Positions 1 to 7,169 of a stretch of DNA of 64,000 bases are shown in pieces. Under the pieces are notes generated by a model that worked only from the letters and a program-made list of their open reading frames with translations, was not told the DNA's origin and did not search any database. The stretch's first letter is position 1. Every line of letters begins with the position of its first letter. The position numbers and the translations under genes are program-made. This DNA comes from Streptomyces sp. NBC_01803 (lineage in GTDB: Bacteria > Actinomycetota > Actinomycetes > Streptomycetales > Streptomycetaceae): the NCBI RefSeq assembly GCF_035917415.1, contig NZ_CP109073.1, forward strand, positions 2,153,001 to 2,217,000, given 5' to 3'.

Positions 1-1
1 G

Positions 2-112
2 ACGTTCACCACCGAGGCGTACACCATCGTGGGTGTCGCCTTCCTCGCCATCGCCTACCCGGCCTCTCTGCTGGTCCGAGCCCTGGAGCGTCGTCTTGCC
101 GTCACCCGTTGA
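2..112 (+). CDS. ABC transporter permease, C-terminal fragment (EhuD-like)
   Basis: Only the last 36 codons are in the window; the gene starts to the left. The visible part is one hydrophobic segment followed by a basic tail ending RRLAVTR, as expected for the last membrane helix of an amino-acid-type ABC permease. Its stop overlaps the start of the ehuA-like ATPase by about 17 bases, so the two are one operon. The identity as the ectoine permease EhuD is inferred only from the downstream ATPase. Confidence 0.65.
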   Translation, partial: TFTTEAYTIVGVAFLAIAYPASLLVRALERRLAVTR

Positions 113-881
113 AACCCCCGACGAACTGATCCGATTCGACCAGGTCACCCAGCGCTTCGGCGACACGACCGTCCTCGACCGCCTCGACTTCTCCGTGGCC
201 CGGGGGAAGCACGTCACTCTCATCGGCCCCTCCGGCTCCGGCAAGACCACCATCCTGCGGCTGCTGATGGCCCTGGTGCGGCCGGACGAGGGCACGATCA
301 GCGTGGACGGCGACTGCCTCACCCACGAGCAGCGCAACGGCAAGCTGATCAGGGCCGGCGACCGGCACGTCCGCGAGGTCCGCAAGAAGATCGGCATGGT
401 CTTCCAGCAGTTCAACCTCTTCCCCAACATGAAGGTGCTGCGGAACGTCACCGAGGCGCCCGTCCACGTCCTCGGCCTGTCCCGCGAGGAGGCCGCGGAA
501 CGCGCCCGCGACCTCATCGAGTTGGTCGGCCTGACCGACCAACTCGACAAATACCCCAGCCAGCTGTCCGGCGGCCAGCAGCAACGGGTCGCCATCGCCC
601 GGGCACTGGCCATGCGCCCGCAAGTGCTGCTGCTGGACGAGGTGACCTCGGCGCTCGACCCCGAGTTGGTCGCGGGCGTGCTGGACGTGCTGCGCGACAT
701 CGCCCGCACCACGGACATCACCATGCTCGTCGTCACCCACGAGATGTCGTTCGCCCGGGACATCTCCGACGCGGTCCTGATGTTCGACCAGGGCCGGATC
801 GTCGAATCCGGCAGCCCGGACAAGATCTTCAGCGCCCCGGAACACGACCGCACCAGGGAGTTCCTCAGCACCGTCCTGTGA
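96..881 (+). CDS. ehuA: Ectoine/hydroxyectoine ABC transporter ATP-binding protein EhuA
   Basis: Cytoplasmic ATPase of a polar amino-acid-type importer, driving uptake of the compatible solutes ectoine and hydroxyectoine. Visible motifs are Walker A GPSGSGKTT, the Q-loop MVFQQFNLFPNMKV, the signature LSGGQQQRVAIARALAM, Walker B LLLDEVTSALDP and the H-loop VVTHEM. Length (261 residues) fits the family. The TTG at 96 is chosen because GGAG lies 7 bases upstream and it gives a normal N-terminus (LPSPVETPDELIRF). The ATG at 33 would overlap the permease by 80 bases and add a non-homologous leader. The ectoine assignment rests on remembered EhuA sequences; a glutamine-type importer is the alternative. 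Confidence 0.85.
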   Translation: MPSPVETPDELIRFDQVTQRFGDTTVLDRLDFSVARGKHVTLIGPSGSGKTTILRLLMALVRPDEGTISVDGDCLTHEQRNGKLIRAGDRHVREVRKKIGMVFQQFNLFPNMKVLRNVTEAPVHVLGLSREEAAERARDLIELVGLTDQLDKYPSQLSGGQQQRVAIARALAMRPQVLLLDEVTSALDPELVAGVLDVLRDIARTTDITMLVVTHEMSFARDISDAVLMFDQGRIVESGSPDKIFSAPEHDRTREFLSTVL

Positions 882-960
882 GCTCTGCCGCCCACCGACT
901 CCGTTCATCGCTAGGCTGGTCGCCATCCGCTCTCCGCGAGGACGCAGCCAGGAGGACGCA

Positions 961-1719
961 GTGGGGACCACGTCCGGTCGGACCGCCCCGTTCCGCTCCG
1001 TGCGCCACGCCCTGCGGGTGCTGGAGATCATCGCCGGACACCCGGACGGCCTGCGCGACGACGAGCTGGGGCGCGCCGCCGCCCTCCCAGCAAGTCAACT
1101 CGCCCATTTGCTAGGGACGTTGCGCCGCGAGGGCTACGTCCGCAGGCTCGCCGACGGCGGCTACGCCGCCGGGCGCGCCCTCGTCCTGCTCGGCTCCGCC
1201 GCCGACCGGCGGCGGCTGCGGCAGGAGAAGCTCCAGCAGGCGCTGGACGCGCTGCGCGAATCGCTCAACGCGGCCGTCTACCTGGCCCGTTACGCCGACG
1301 GCGAGCTGGAGGTGACCCTCACCTCGGACGCCCCGCAGACGCCGAGGGTCAACGAGTGGGTGGACTTCCGCGCCGCCGCCCACGCCACCGCGATCGGCAA
1401 GTGCCTGCTCAGCCAGCTCGACCACGACGGCCGCCAGGACCACCTCGCCCGCCACCCCGCCGCCCGCCTCACCTCGCGGACCATCACCGACCAGCGGATC
1501 CTGCTCAGCGCGCTGGACCGCCGGCCGGCCACGATGCCGGTGCTCGACCTCCAGGAGTACGCGGTCGGCACGCTGTGCGCGGCGGTCCCGCTGACGGCGG
1601 GCTCGACGGCCGGCTGTCTGGCCCTGTCCCTGCCGATCGATCAGGCCCACCGTCTGCGGCTGGCGGCCGAGGCGCTCAACCGGCAGGCCGCGCCCACCCT
1701 GTTGTCGCTGGCCCTGTGA
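961..1719 (+). CDS. IclR family transcriptional regulator
   Basis: 252-residue DNA-binding regulator. The N-terminal winged helix-turn-helix (about residues 10-70, SVRHALRVLEIIAGHPDG) is followed by an IclR effector-binding domain with AHATAIGKCLLS and a C-terminal segment around EYAVGTLCAAVPL. It starts at GTG 961, preceded by AGGAGG. It lies 79 bases downstream of ehuA on the same strand, so it may control the solute importer, but nothing in the sequence proves this. It ends 1 base before the convergent mhuD-like gene, leaving no room for a separate terminator. Confidence 0.88.
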   Translation: MGTTSGRTAPFRSVRHALRVLEIIAGHPDGLRDDELGRAAALPASQLAHLLGTLRREGYVRRLADGGYAAGRALVLLGSAADRRRLRQEKLQQALDALRESLNAAVYLARYADGELEVTLTSDAPQTPRVNEWVDFRAAAHATAIGKCLLSQLDHDGRQDHLARHPAARLTSRTITDQRILLSALDRRPATMPVLDLQEYAVGTLCAAVPLTAGSTAGCLALSLPIDQAHRLRLAAEALNRQAAPTLLSLAL

Positions 1720-1720
1720 C

Positions 1721-2032
1721 TCAGCCCTCCCTGGGCCCCGCCTGCTGGATCACCTCGAAGGACCAGAGCGTCGAACCCGCCGCCGCCGGCCGCTCGCCGC
1801 CACCCTGATGAGCCTGCCGCATGGGCCCGCTCAGCCAGTTCTGGAAGTCCTCCTCGCTGCGCCAGCGGGTGTACACGAGATACGTGTCGGTCCCCTCGAC
1901 GGGCCGCAGCAACTCGAACCACTCGAACCCGTCCTGCGCCTCGACGATCCCGGCCCGCCCGGCGAACCGCTTCTCCAGAACCTCCCGCTGCTCCTCGGGA
2001 ACGGACAGCACGTTGATCTTCACCACGCTCAT
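1721..2032 (-). CDS. MhuD/IsdG-type heme-degrading monooxygenase
   Basis: 103-residue antibiotic-biosynthesis-monooxygenase (ABM) fold protein. It resembles mycobacterial MhuD along its length as I remember it (start MSVVKIN, then LEKRFAGRAG, LLRPVEG, GSTLWSFEV). The residues used by IsdG/MhuD enzymes are all present: Asn7, Trp66 (QNW) and His75 (QAH). It probably opens heme to release iron in the cytoplasm. The ATG follows a strong GGAGGAAGG. It is a single gene, convergent with the IclR gene. A generic ABM protein without heme activity is possible, but the triad argues for heme. Confidence 0.87.
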   Translation of the reverse strand: MSVVKINVLSVPEEQREVLEKRFAGRAGIVEAQDGFEWFELLRPVEGTDTYLVYTRWRSEEDFQNWLSGPMRQAHQGGGERPAAAGSTLWSFEVIQQAGPREG

Positions 2033-2445
2033 CGAGCACCTTCCTCCGACAGATCGGCCTGTGAGCAGTCTCCTACACCGGGTGCCGGGACCGTCCGGCG
2101 TCCCCGGCGGCGTGGCGCGACCGGCCGGTGCGCCCGGTCCGGGAGCCGGTCCCGGTGCATGGCGGGCGAGGGACACCGGTACGCGACGCCGCTGGACGCG
2201 CTGGGCGATCCCCGGTGGGACGGGGCCTCCGGCTCCGCCACCGCCGAGGAGAACGGAGGTGACCCGGCGGGACGGCGAGCGCGAGGCAACGGCCGGTGTG
2301 GTGGACGCCTGGTCCGCCGCCGGGGCCACCCGGATGGAGAACGAACTCGACGAGCACGCCGACGAGTCGGAGTCGATCACCGCGTGACTCGACGAGAAGC
2401 GCGGCGCCGTGCGGCGGATGCCGGACGCCGCACCCCGTCCGTGAG
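2033..2445. other. Gap with no clear gene; one weak small ORF
   Basis: About 410 bases between the mhuD-like gene and the LD-transpeptidase-like gene. The only candidate is a 42-codon frame on the plus strand at 2259-2387, starting at a GTG directly after AACGGAG and encoding an acidic C-terminus (ELDEHADESESITA). It has no recognisable family and may be a remnant. The remainder holds the promoter and ribosome site (GGAGGAAGG just right of 2032) of the minus-strand mhuD-like gene. Confidence 0.4.
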
Positions 2446-3015
2446 CTACCCGACCACCCGCACGGTGGTGCCGACCTCCGTGAACTCCCATACGGCGTCG
2501 CCGTCCTCGGCACGCGACCGGATGCCGCCGGTCTCGACTCCCGGTCCCGGGCTCGGGGACGCGCCGTCCACCGCGTTGGAGAACCCGATGGATATCCCGC
2601 CCACGACCGTGAAGTAGACGATGTTCTCGATCGGCGCCCCGTCGCTGCCGGTGCTCTCCGGGCGGCGGTACGAGACCGTGTACGTCCCGACCTCCGGGGT
2701 CACCGTCCCGGGCCAGACCGTGAAGGTGCGCGTGGCCGTGTTGTCGTCGCCCACCAGCCAGACCTGTTCCTGACCCAGCGAGTAGACGACGCGCCGCCCG
2801 TCGCCCGAGTCCTCCGGCACCGCCGGCGCCTCGGGCGACGGATCGGCGGAAGCCGTCCCGTCCGCCGTCGGTGACGCGGAGGGCTCACTCGTGCCGGGTG
2901 CCGCGCTCGCCGGGGCGTCGTCACGCGCCTGCACGGCCAGCGCCGTGACGATCACCAGCGCCCCCGCGGTGAGCAAGGAGATCCATGTCGCCGTGGGGAC
3001 CTGACGGTTGGGCAT
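2446..3015 (-). CDS. Exported LD-transpeptidase-like protein lacking the catalytic motif
   Basis: 189 residues: short basic N-terminus MPNRQVPTATW, one hydrophobic segment (about residues 9-25), then an Ala/Ser/Pro-rich linker and a compact C-terminal domain (VVYSLGQEQVWLVGDD, GTYTVSYRRPES, GGIRSRAEDGDAVWEF, VGTTVRVV). The domain resembles the YkuD LD-transpeptidase fold, but neither the catalytic Cys nor the SHGCxR motif is present, so it is probably not an active transpeptidase. The ATG at 3015 is preferred because a longer frame begins in a simple 9-base repeat. No operon partner. Fold assignment is inference. Confidence 0.6.
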   Translation of the reverse strand: MPNRQVPTATWISLLTAGALVIVTALAVQARDDAPASAAPGTSEPSASPTADGTASADPSPEAPAVPEDSGDGRRVVYSLGQEQVWLVGDDNTATRTFTVWPGTVTPEVGTYTVSYRRPESTGSDGAPIENIVYFTVVGGISIGFSNAVDGASPSPGPGVETGGIRSRAEDGDAVWEFTEVGTTVRVVG

Positions 3016-3107
3016 GCCAGCAGTGTAGGCAGCCCGGACAATCCGCATGCGGGGGCCGGGCGGTCGTGGCAGCCTGGGGCCGTCCGGAAGCGCATCCGGA
3101 ACCGGAG

Positions 3108-3143
3108 TGACCGGCATGACCGGCATGACCGGCATGACCGGCA
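3108..3143. repeat. Four perfect copies of a 9-bp unit TGACCGGCA
   Basis: Four head-to-tail copies end just before the ribosome site of the DUF2087 gene (GAGGAGCGAGG, GTG at 3161) and lie in the divergent gap. Copy number probably varies by slippage. It could be a multi-copy regulator site, but no regulator is evident. Confidence 0.85.
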
Positions 3144-3160
3144 TGAGAGGAGCGAGGACC

Positions 3161-3439
3161 GTGACCGATGGGGACGGTGCCCGGGATGCCCGGGGCGTCA
3201 GTCATCTCTTCGCGCGCGGACGGCTGATCGCGATCCCCCGACGGGTCGCGCGCCGCGAGCAGTTGCTCGCCCACCTCGCCGAGACGCTTTTCGAGCGCGG
3301 CCGTGTCTACAGCGAACGCGAGGTCAACGAGGCGTTGCTCACGGTCCACGACGACTGCGCGGCGCTCCGCCGGTACCTGGTGGACGAGGGCTGGCTGGCC
3401 AGATCGCGGGACGGCATGAACTACGGTCGGGTCCGTTGA
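3161..3439 (+). CDS. DUF2087 domain protein
   Basis: 92-residue protein with the DUF2087 pattern: LIAIPRRVARREQLLAHLAE, FERGRVYSEREVNEALLTVHDD, then ALRRYLVDEGWLARSRDGMNYGR. The arrangement resembles a small winged-helix domain often fused to ArsR/MarR-type regulators; here it stands alone. The GTG at 3161 follows GAGGAGCGAGG. Function is unknown; a DNA-binding or protein-interaction role is inference. It is followed by the cobalamin riboswitch of cbtBA. Confidence 0.8.
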   Translation: MTDGDGARDARGVSHLFARGRLIAIPRRVARREQLLAHLAETLFERGRVYSEREVNEALLTVHDDCAALRRYLVDEGWLARSRDGMNYGRVR

Positions 3440-3485
3440 CAGGGGTATGCCAAGCCTGCCACGCTCAAGGCACTTCATATTTTCA

Positions 3486-3600
3486 TACTTGAGGCGACGG
3501 TATGCAGGAACCCGGTGCGAATCCGGGACGGTCCCGCCACTGTGACGCCGCCGGCCGACAGCCGGCGCGGAGTCAGGAACTGATCCGTCGCTCTCTCCGA
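3486..3600 (+). promoter_or_regulatory. Cobalamin (B12) riboswitch upstream of cbtB
   Basis: The stretch holds the B12-box hallmarks: GGTGCGAATCCGGGACGGTC followed by CCGCCACTGTGA, with flanking paired segments (GCCGGC repeats) and a closing AGTCAGGAACTG. It sits directly before cbtB-cbtA, the cobalt transporter pair usually under B12 control. Just downstream, a GGGG/CCCC hairpin (3604-3621) abuts the AGGAGGAGG ribosome site, a likely expression platform acting on translation initiation. Boundaries are approximate. Confidence 0.92.
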
Positions 3601-3636
3601 ACATGGGGCGTGGAAACCCCAGGAGGAGGACTTCGG

Positions 3637-3852
3637 ATGTCTCAGCACACCGTAGGAACGACCGCGGCCCCCGCCGCCGACGCGACGCGCCGGACCCGGG
3701 ACTGGGCCGTCGCCGCGTTCGCCGCTGTCATCGCTCTGCTCGCTCTCTGGGCCGTCTTCTTCGACAACGGCCAGGCCATCGCCGCCACGGAGAACTACCT
3801 CCACGAGTTCTCGCACGACGGCCGGCACCTGTTCGGCGCTCCCTGCCACTGA
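3637..3852 (+). CDS. cbtB: CbtB family cobalt transporter subunit
   Basis: 71-residue membrane protein: one transmembrane helix (about residues 24-45, WAVAAFAAVIALLALWAVFF) followed by a His-rich tail HEFSHDGRHLFGAPCH that can bind metal. This is the CbtB pattern; CbtB acts with CbtA in predicted B12-regulated cobalt uptake. The ATG at 3637 has AGGAGGAGG 8 bases upstream. cbtA starts 15 bases downstream, so the pair is co-transcribed behind the riboswitch. Confidence 0.9.
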   Translation: MSQHTVGTTAAPAADATRRTRDWAVAAFAAVIALLALWAVFFDNGQAIAATENYLHEFSHDGRHLFGAPCH

Positions 3853-3867
3853 GAGGGATCACCGGAC

Positions 3868-4617
3868 ATGCTCCCCCCGCTCACCCGCGGCATCGCCGCG
3901 GGCGGCTTCGGCGGCCTGCTCTCGGGCCTGTTCTCCCTCCTGTTGGCCGGTCCCCTGCTGGACCGCGCCATCCGCCTCGAAGAGGAACACGGCGCGGAAC
4001 ACGGTGAGACCGGGCACGCGCACGCCGCCGAGGAAGTCTTCGGCCGCGGCACCCAGCACATCGGGCTGGTGGTGACCGCGATCGTCATGGGCCTGGCCAT
4101 CGGCGTCTTCTTCGGCATCGTCTACGCGGTGCTGTACCGGGTCCCGGACCCGGCGGCCGACTGGCCGCGCGCGGTCGCCCTGGCCGCGGCGGGCTTCGTG
4201 GCCCTGTCGCTGCTGCCCGGCCTGCGCTACCCGGCCCGGCCCCCCGGCGTCGGCGACAGCGACACCGTCGAGGAACGCCAACTCGCCTGGCTGGCCGCCC
4301 TGGTGATCGGCGTGCTCGGCACGGCACTGGCCTGGCACCTGTACCGCAGGCTGACGGACCAGCTCCAGCCGGTCCGTCACCTGGCCGTCGCGGGAACGCT
4401 CGTGGCCACCCTGGCCGCGCTCTTCCTGCTGCCCGGCAACCCCGACCCGGTGGACGTCCCCGCCGAACTGCTGTGGGACTTCCGCCTGCTGTCCCTGGCC
4501 GGGCACGGCATGCTCTGGGCCGGACTGGCCGTCGCCTTCTGGCTGTTGAGCCGCCAGGCGGAAACGGCCCGGCCGACGGCCCCCGCCCCGGCGGAGACTG
4601 TCAGCGTCCGGTCCTAG
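3868..4617 (+). CDS. cbtA: CbtA family cobalt transporter subunit
   Basis: 249-residue integral membrane protein with about five to six hydrophobic segments, starting GFGGLLSGLFSLLLAGPLLD. A His/Glu-rich loop (EEEHGAEHGETGHAHAAEE, about residues 37-56) is a likely metal-binding site. This matches CbtA, the multi-helix partner of CbtB. It follows cbtB by 15 bases and has no other partner in the run. The last 4 bases overlap the stop of the convergent osmC gene. Confidence 0.9.
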   Translation: MLPPLTRGIAAGGFGGLLSGLFSLLLAGPLLDRAIRLEEEHGAEHGETGHAHAAEEVFGRGTQHIGLVVTAIVMGLAIGVFFGIVYAVLYRVPDPAADWPRAVALAAAGFVALSLLPGLRYPARPPGVGDSDTVEERQLAWLAALVIGVLGTALAWHLYRRLTDQLQPVRHLAVAGTLVATLAALFLLPGNPDPVDVPAELLWDFRLLSLAGHGMLWAGLAVAFWLLSRQAETARPTAPAPAETVSVRS

Positions 4618-5042
4618 TCGAGCAGTTCGGCCTCAAGCGAGATCGGGGCACCCGTCAGCGCCTTGCTGACCGGGCAGTTGGCCTTGGCGGCCTCGGCGGC
4701 GGTCTGGAAGTCCGCCGCCGAGATCCCGGGCACCCGCGCCTTGACGCTCAGCACGATGCCGGTGATGCCCTGCCCCGGCTGGAACGTGACGCTCGCCTGC
4801 GTCTGCACCGACTCCGGCGGCGTCCCGGCGCCGGCGAGCCCGTGCGAGAGGGCCATCGAGAAGCACGAGGAGTGCGCGGCGGCGATGAGCTCCTCGGGAC
4901 TGGTCCGCCCATGGGGCTCCTCGGCCCGGGACGGCCAGGTGACGTCGAACTTCCCGACCCCCGAGGAATCCAGGGACACGGTCCCGGCGCCCTCCATGAG
5001 GGAGCCTTCCCAGTTCGTCGTGGCGATGCGGGTGGTTGCCAT
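4614..5042 (-). CDS. OsmC family peroxiredoxin
   Basis: 142-residue cytoplasmic thiol peroxidase that reduces organic hydroperoxides. The two active cysteines are in place: Cys60 in AAHSSCFSMAL and Cys123 in KANCPVSKAL. The N-terminus (TTNWEGSLMEGAGTVSLDS) matches OsmC rather than Ohr. The ATG is preceded by a good GGAGG. Single gene; it overlaps the cbtA stop by 4 bases in convergent orientation. Confidence 0.9.
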   Translation of the reverse strand: MATTRIATTNWEGSLMEGAGTVSLDSSGVGKFDVTWPSRAEEPHGRTSPEELIAAAHSSCFSMALSHGLAGAGTPPESVQTQASVTFQPGQGITGIVLSVKARVPGISAADFQTAAEAAKANCPVSKALTGAPISLEAELLD

Positions 5043-5162
5043 GGTCGATCCTCCTGGAGGAATCGGAACAACGGGTCACGTACGAGCAACGTACGAAGGA
5101 CACGGTATCGCCGCCGGCCCGGCGTCACCGTGAAGAGCCCCGCCGGAGGGCAGGGTCCGCGG

Positions 5163-5237
5163 TGGGCCCGGTGGGACTCGAACCCACGACACACCGGACC
5201 TAAACCGGCGCCCTCTGGCCAGCTGGGGTACGGGCCC
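5163..5237 (-). tRNA. tRNA with anticodon UAG, class I shape (would read Leu CUA)
   Basis: A full cloverleaf can be drawn on the minus strand: acceptor GGGCCCG/CGGGCCC (7 pairs), D arm with GG in the loop, anticodon stem GCCGG/CCGGT, loop TTTAGGT, a 5-base variable loop GTGTC, and T arm GTGGG-TTCGAGT-CCCAC. The discriminator is A and no CCA is encoded. The anticodon is UAG, normally leucine, but bacterial tRNA-Leu is class II with a long variable arm, which is missing here. Either it is an atypical tRNA of uncertain charging or a degenerate copy. Confidence 0.85.
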
Positions 5238-5816
5238 GCTCACCCAACTGTACCGGCCGGGAAAGTGCCCACCGCCCCGGGTGTCCCGCGTCTCACCGGC
5301 CACGACGTGCGAAAGTCGGCGGCCGGCGGTGGCGGGACGGGCACAGATACCGGAGGTTCGCCGAGGCGGTGGTCGGACCGGCCGCGGCCCAGGTGATCGA
5401 TCTCCGGCACGAGCCGCGCGCCGTGCCACCGGTCGCCGTTCCGCACCCCGCGCCCAGGTGCGGGACACCCTTCTTCTGGAGTCTTCCGGAGTCTTCCGGA
5501 GTCTTCTGGGGATTTCCGGAGTCTTCTGGGGATTTCCGGAGTCCCCCGGAGCGCCCGGCGCGGCAGAGCCCGCCGCACGCGCGGGGCTCCGGGCGGCCCG
5601 GCCCGGAGCATGTCGTCCGCCGGACGCCGATTCGCCGCCGGCCGCCCCCGGTTGGGGCCTTACCGGTGAAGTGCCCCATGGAGACGCCGTATACGCGGAC
5701 GTCCCGCACCACGCGAGCCCGCCCCGCGCCGCCGTGTGGCGCGGGGCCATGTGCCCCGTCTCCTGCTGGCCGTCTCCGTCGCCTCCGACGGGTCAACGGG
5801 CGGGGAAGGCGGCGCG
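5238..5816. other. Gene-free stretch with a 10-bp repeat array
   Basis: About 580 bases between the tRNA and the DUF445 gene. Several frames are open on both strands, but none has a ribosome site, a recognisable domain or a natural amino-acid composition (they are Arg/Pro-rich, as GC-rich noise gives). The only structure noticed is the repeat array at 5471-5550. Confidence 0.55.
5471..5550. repeat. 10-bp tandem repeat array (GTCTTCCGGA-type units)
   Basis: Eight consecutive 10-base units in register: one TTCTTCTGGA, two GTCTTCCGGA, then GTCTTCTGGG plus GATTTCCGGA twice, and a final GTCCCCCGGA. The 20-base combination is itself repeated exactly. The period is about one DNA helical turn. It lies in gene-free DNA between a tRNA and DUF445. 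No function is evident; phased protein sites or a slippage product are both possible. Confidence 0.85.
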
Positions 5817-7097
5817 TCACCCGCCCACGGCGTGGGTCAGGGCGTGAATCGTCAGCCCCACCAAAGCGCCGATGACCGTGCCGTTCAGGCGGATGAACTG
5901 CAGGTCGCGGCCGATGTGGAGTTCGATCTTGCGGGACGTGGTGCGGGCGTCCCAGGAAGCGACCGTGTCCGTGATCAGGGACGTGATCTCGGTGCGGTAG
6001 CCGGAGACGACGTGGATCGTGGCGTCGGTCACCCAGCCGTCCAGCTTGGCGCGCAGGCGTTCGTCCGAGGCGAGGCGGTGGCCCAGGGTGAGGACCGCGT
6101 CGCGGGCGCGGCGGCGAAGCGCGCTGTGCTCGTCCTCGGCGGCCGTGAGGACCATCGCGCGGAGGTTGGCCCAGGCGGAGGCGATCAGCTCCTGGACCTC
6201 GGGGCGTGCCAGGAAGTCGGCCTTCAGGCGTTCCACCTTGGCGCGGGTGGCCGGGTCGTGCTGGAGCTGACGGGCGAAGTCCGTCAGGAATCGGTCGAGG
6301 GCGCCGCGCGCGGGGTGGTGGGGGGAGTCGCGCGCCTCGGTGACAAAGCGCAGCAGTTCGCGATGGACGCGGTCGCCCACCTTGCGGTCCACGAAGCGCG
6401 GGGTCCAGCCGGGGGCGCCGCCCTGGACGGCGGACAGGACGGCTTCGCGGTGCTTGGTCAGCCAGTCGGCGGTCTGCGCGCACACGAGGTCGACGAAACG
6501 GCGGTGGCCGTCGTCCGCGACGGTCCGTTCCAGGAGCCTGCCGAGCACCGGGGAGAGCTCCTGGGCGTCGGCGCGGCGGGTGATGGCCTCACCGATGACG
6601 GCCTGGACGTCGGCGTCGCGCAGCACGGTGAGGCCGCCGCGGACGGCCGTGGCCAGCTCGGCGGTGACGCGGTCGGCGTTCGCCGGGCCGGAGAGCCAGT
6701 CGCCCAGGCGGCGGGCGAGGGCGATGGAGGCGAGCTTGTCGCGGACGACCTGTTCGGCCAGGAAGTTGTCGCCGACGAAGTCGCCGAGCGACTGGCCGAG
6801 CTGGTCCTTCTTGGTCGGGATGATCGCCGTGTGCGGAATGGGCAGGCCGAGGGGGTGGCGGAAGAGGGCGGTCACGGCGAACCAGTCGGCGAGCGCGCCG
6901 ACCATGCCGGCCTCCGCGCCGGCGGCCACGTACGCCGCCCACGCTCCGGCGCCACGATGCTCGGCCCAGGTCGCGAGGGCGTAGACGATCGCGACGACGA
7001 TCAGCAGGGCGGTGGCCACGGTCTTCATCCGCCACAGCCCGCGCATCTTCGCGGCGTCGGCCTCCGTCAAGGCGATTCGATCCATCACACTGGTCAT
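5817..7097 (-). CDS. DUF445 domain membrane-associated protein
   Basis: 426 residues. Two N-terminal hydrophobic segments (TVATALLIVVAIVYALATW and the GMVGALADWFAVTALF region) carry the DUF445 signature ADWFAVTALFRHPLGLPIPHT, followed by IIPTKKDQLGQSLGDFV and a long amphipathic helical body. A last hydrophobic segment (NGTVIGALVGLTIHAL) closes the protein. The family is conserved in actinobacteria but of unknown function. The ATG at 7097 (MTSVMDRIAL) is used; a second ATG four codons on is possible. Single gene, divergent from the SGNH hydrolase. Confidence 0.85.
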   Translation of the reverse strand: MTSVMDRIALTEADAAKMRGLWRMKTVATALLIVVAIVYALATWAEHRGAGAWAAYVAAGAEAGMVGALADWFAVTALFRHPLGLPIPHTAIIPTKKDQLGQSLGDFVGDNFLAEQVVRDKLASIALARRLGDWLSGPANADRVTAELATAVRGGLTVLRDADVQAVIGEAITRRADAQELSPVLGRLLERTVADDGHRRFVDLVCAQTADWLTKHREAVLSAVQGGAPGWTPRFVDRKVGDRVHRELLRFVTEARDSPHHPARGALDRFLTDFARQLQHDPATRAKVERLKADFLARPEVQELIASAWANLRAMVLTAAEDEHSALRRRARDAVLTLGHRLASDERLRAKLDGWVTDATIHVVSGYRTEITSLITDTVASWDARTTSRKIELHIGRDLQFIRLNGTVIGALVGLTIHALTHAVGG

Positions 7098-7151
7098 TGT
7101 CCCGTTGACCGGAGTCTTGTGCGGCCTGGGCCGACCGGGTGAGCCGCGCTC

Positions 7152-7166
7152 ATCCCATCGTGGGAT
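7152..7166. promoter_or_regulatory. Inverted repeat ATCCCA-N3-TGGGAT before the SGNH gene
   Basis: A perfect 6-3-6 inverted repeat ends 4 bases before the GTG start of the SGNH hydrolase. It could be an operator or a small hairpin covering the translation start; no other ribosome site is obvious there. Confidence 0.4.
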
Positions 7167-7169
7167 CAT

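Noticed and set aside
5293..5816. Several open frames in the gap beside the tRNA
   Set aside because: No ribosome site, no family, and the Arg/Pro-rich composition matches GC noise; the 10-bp repeat also interrupts them.
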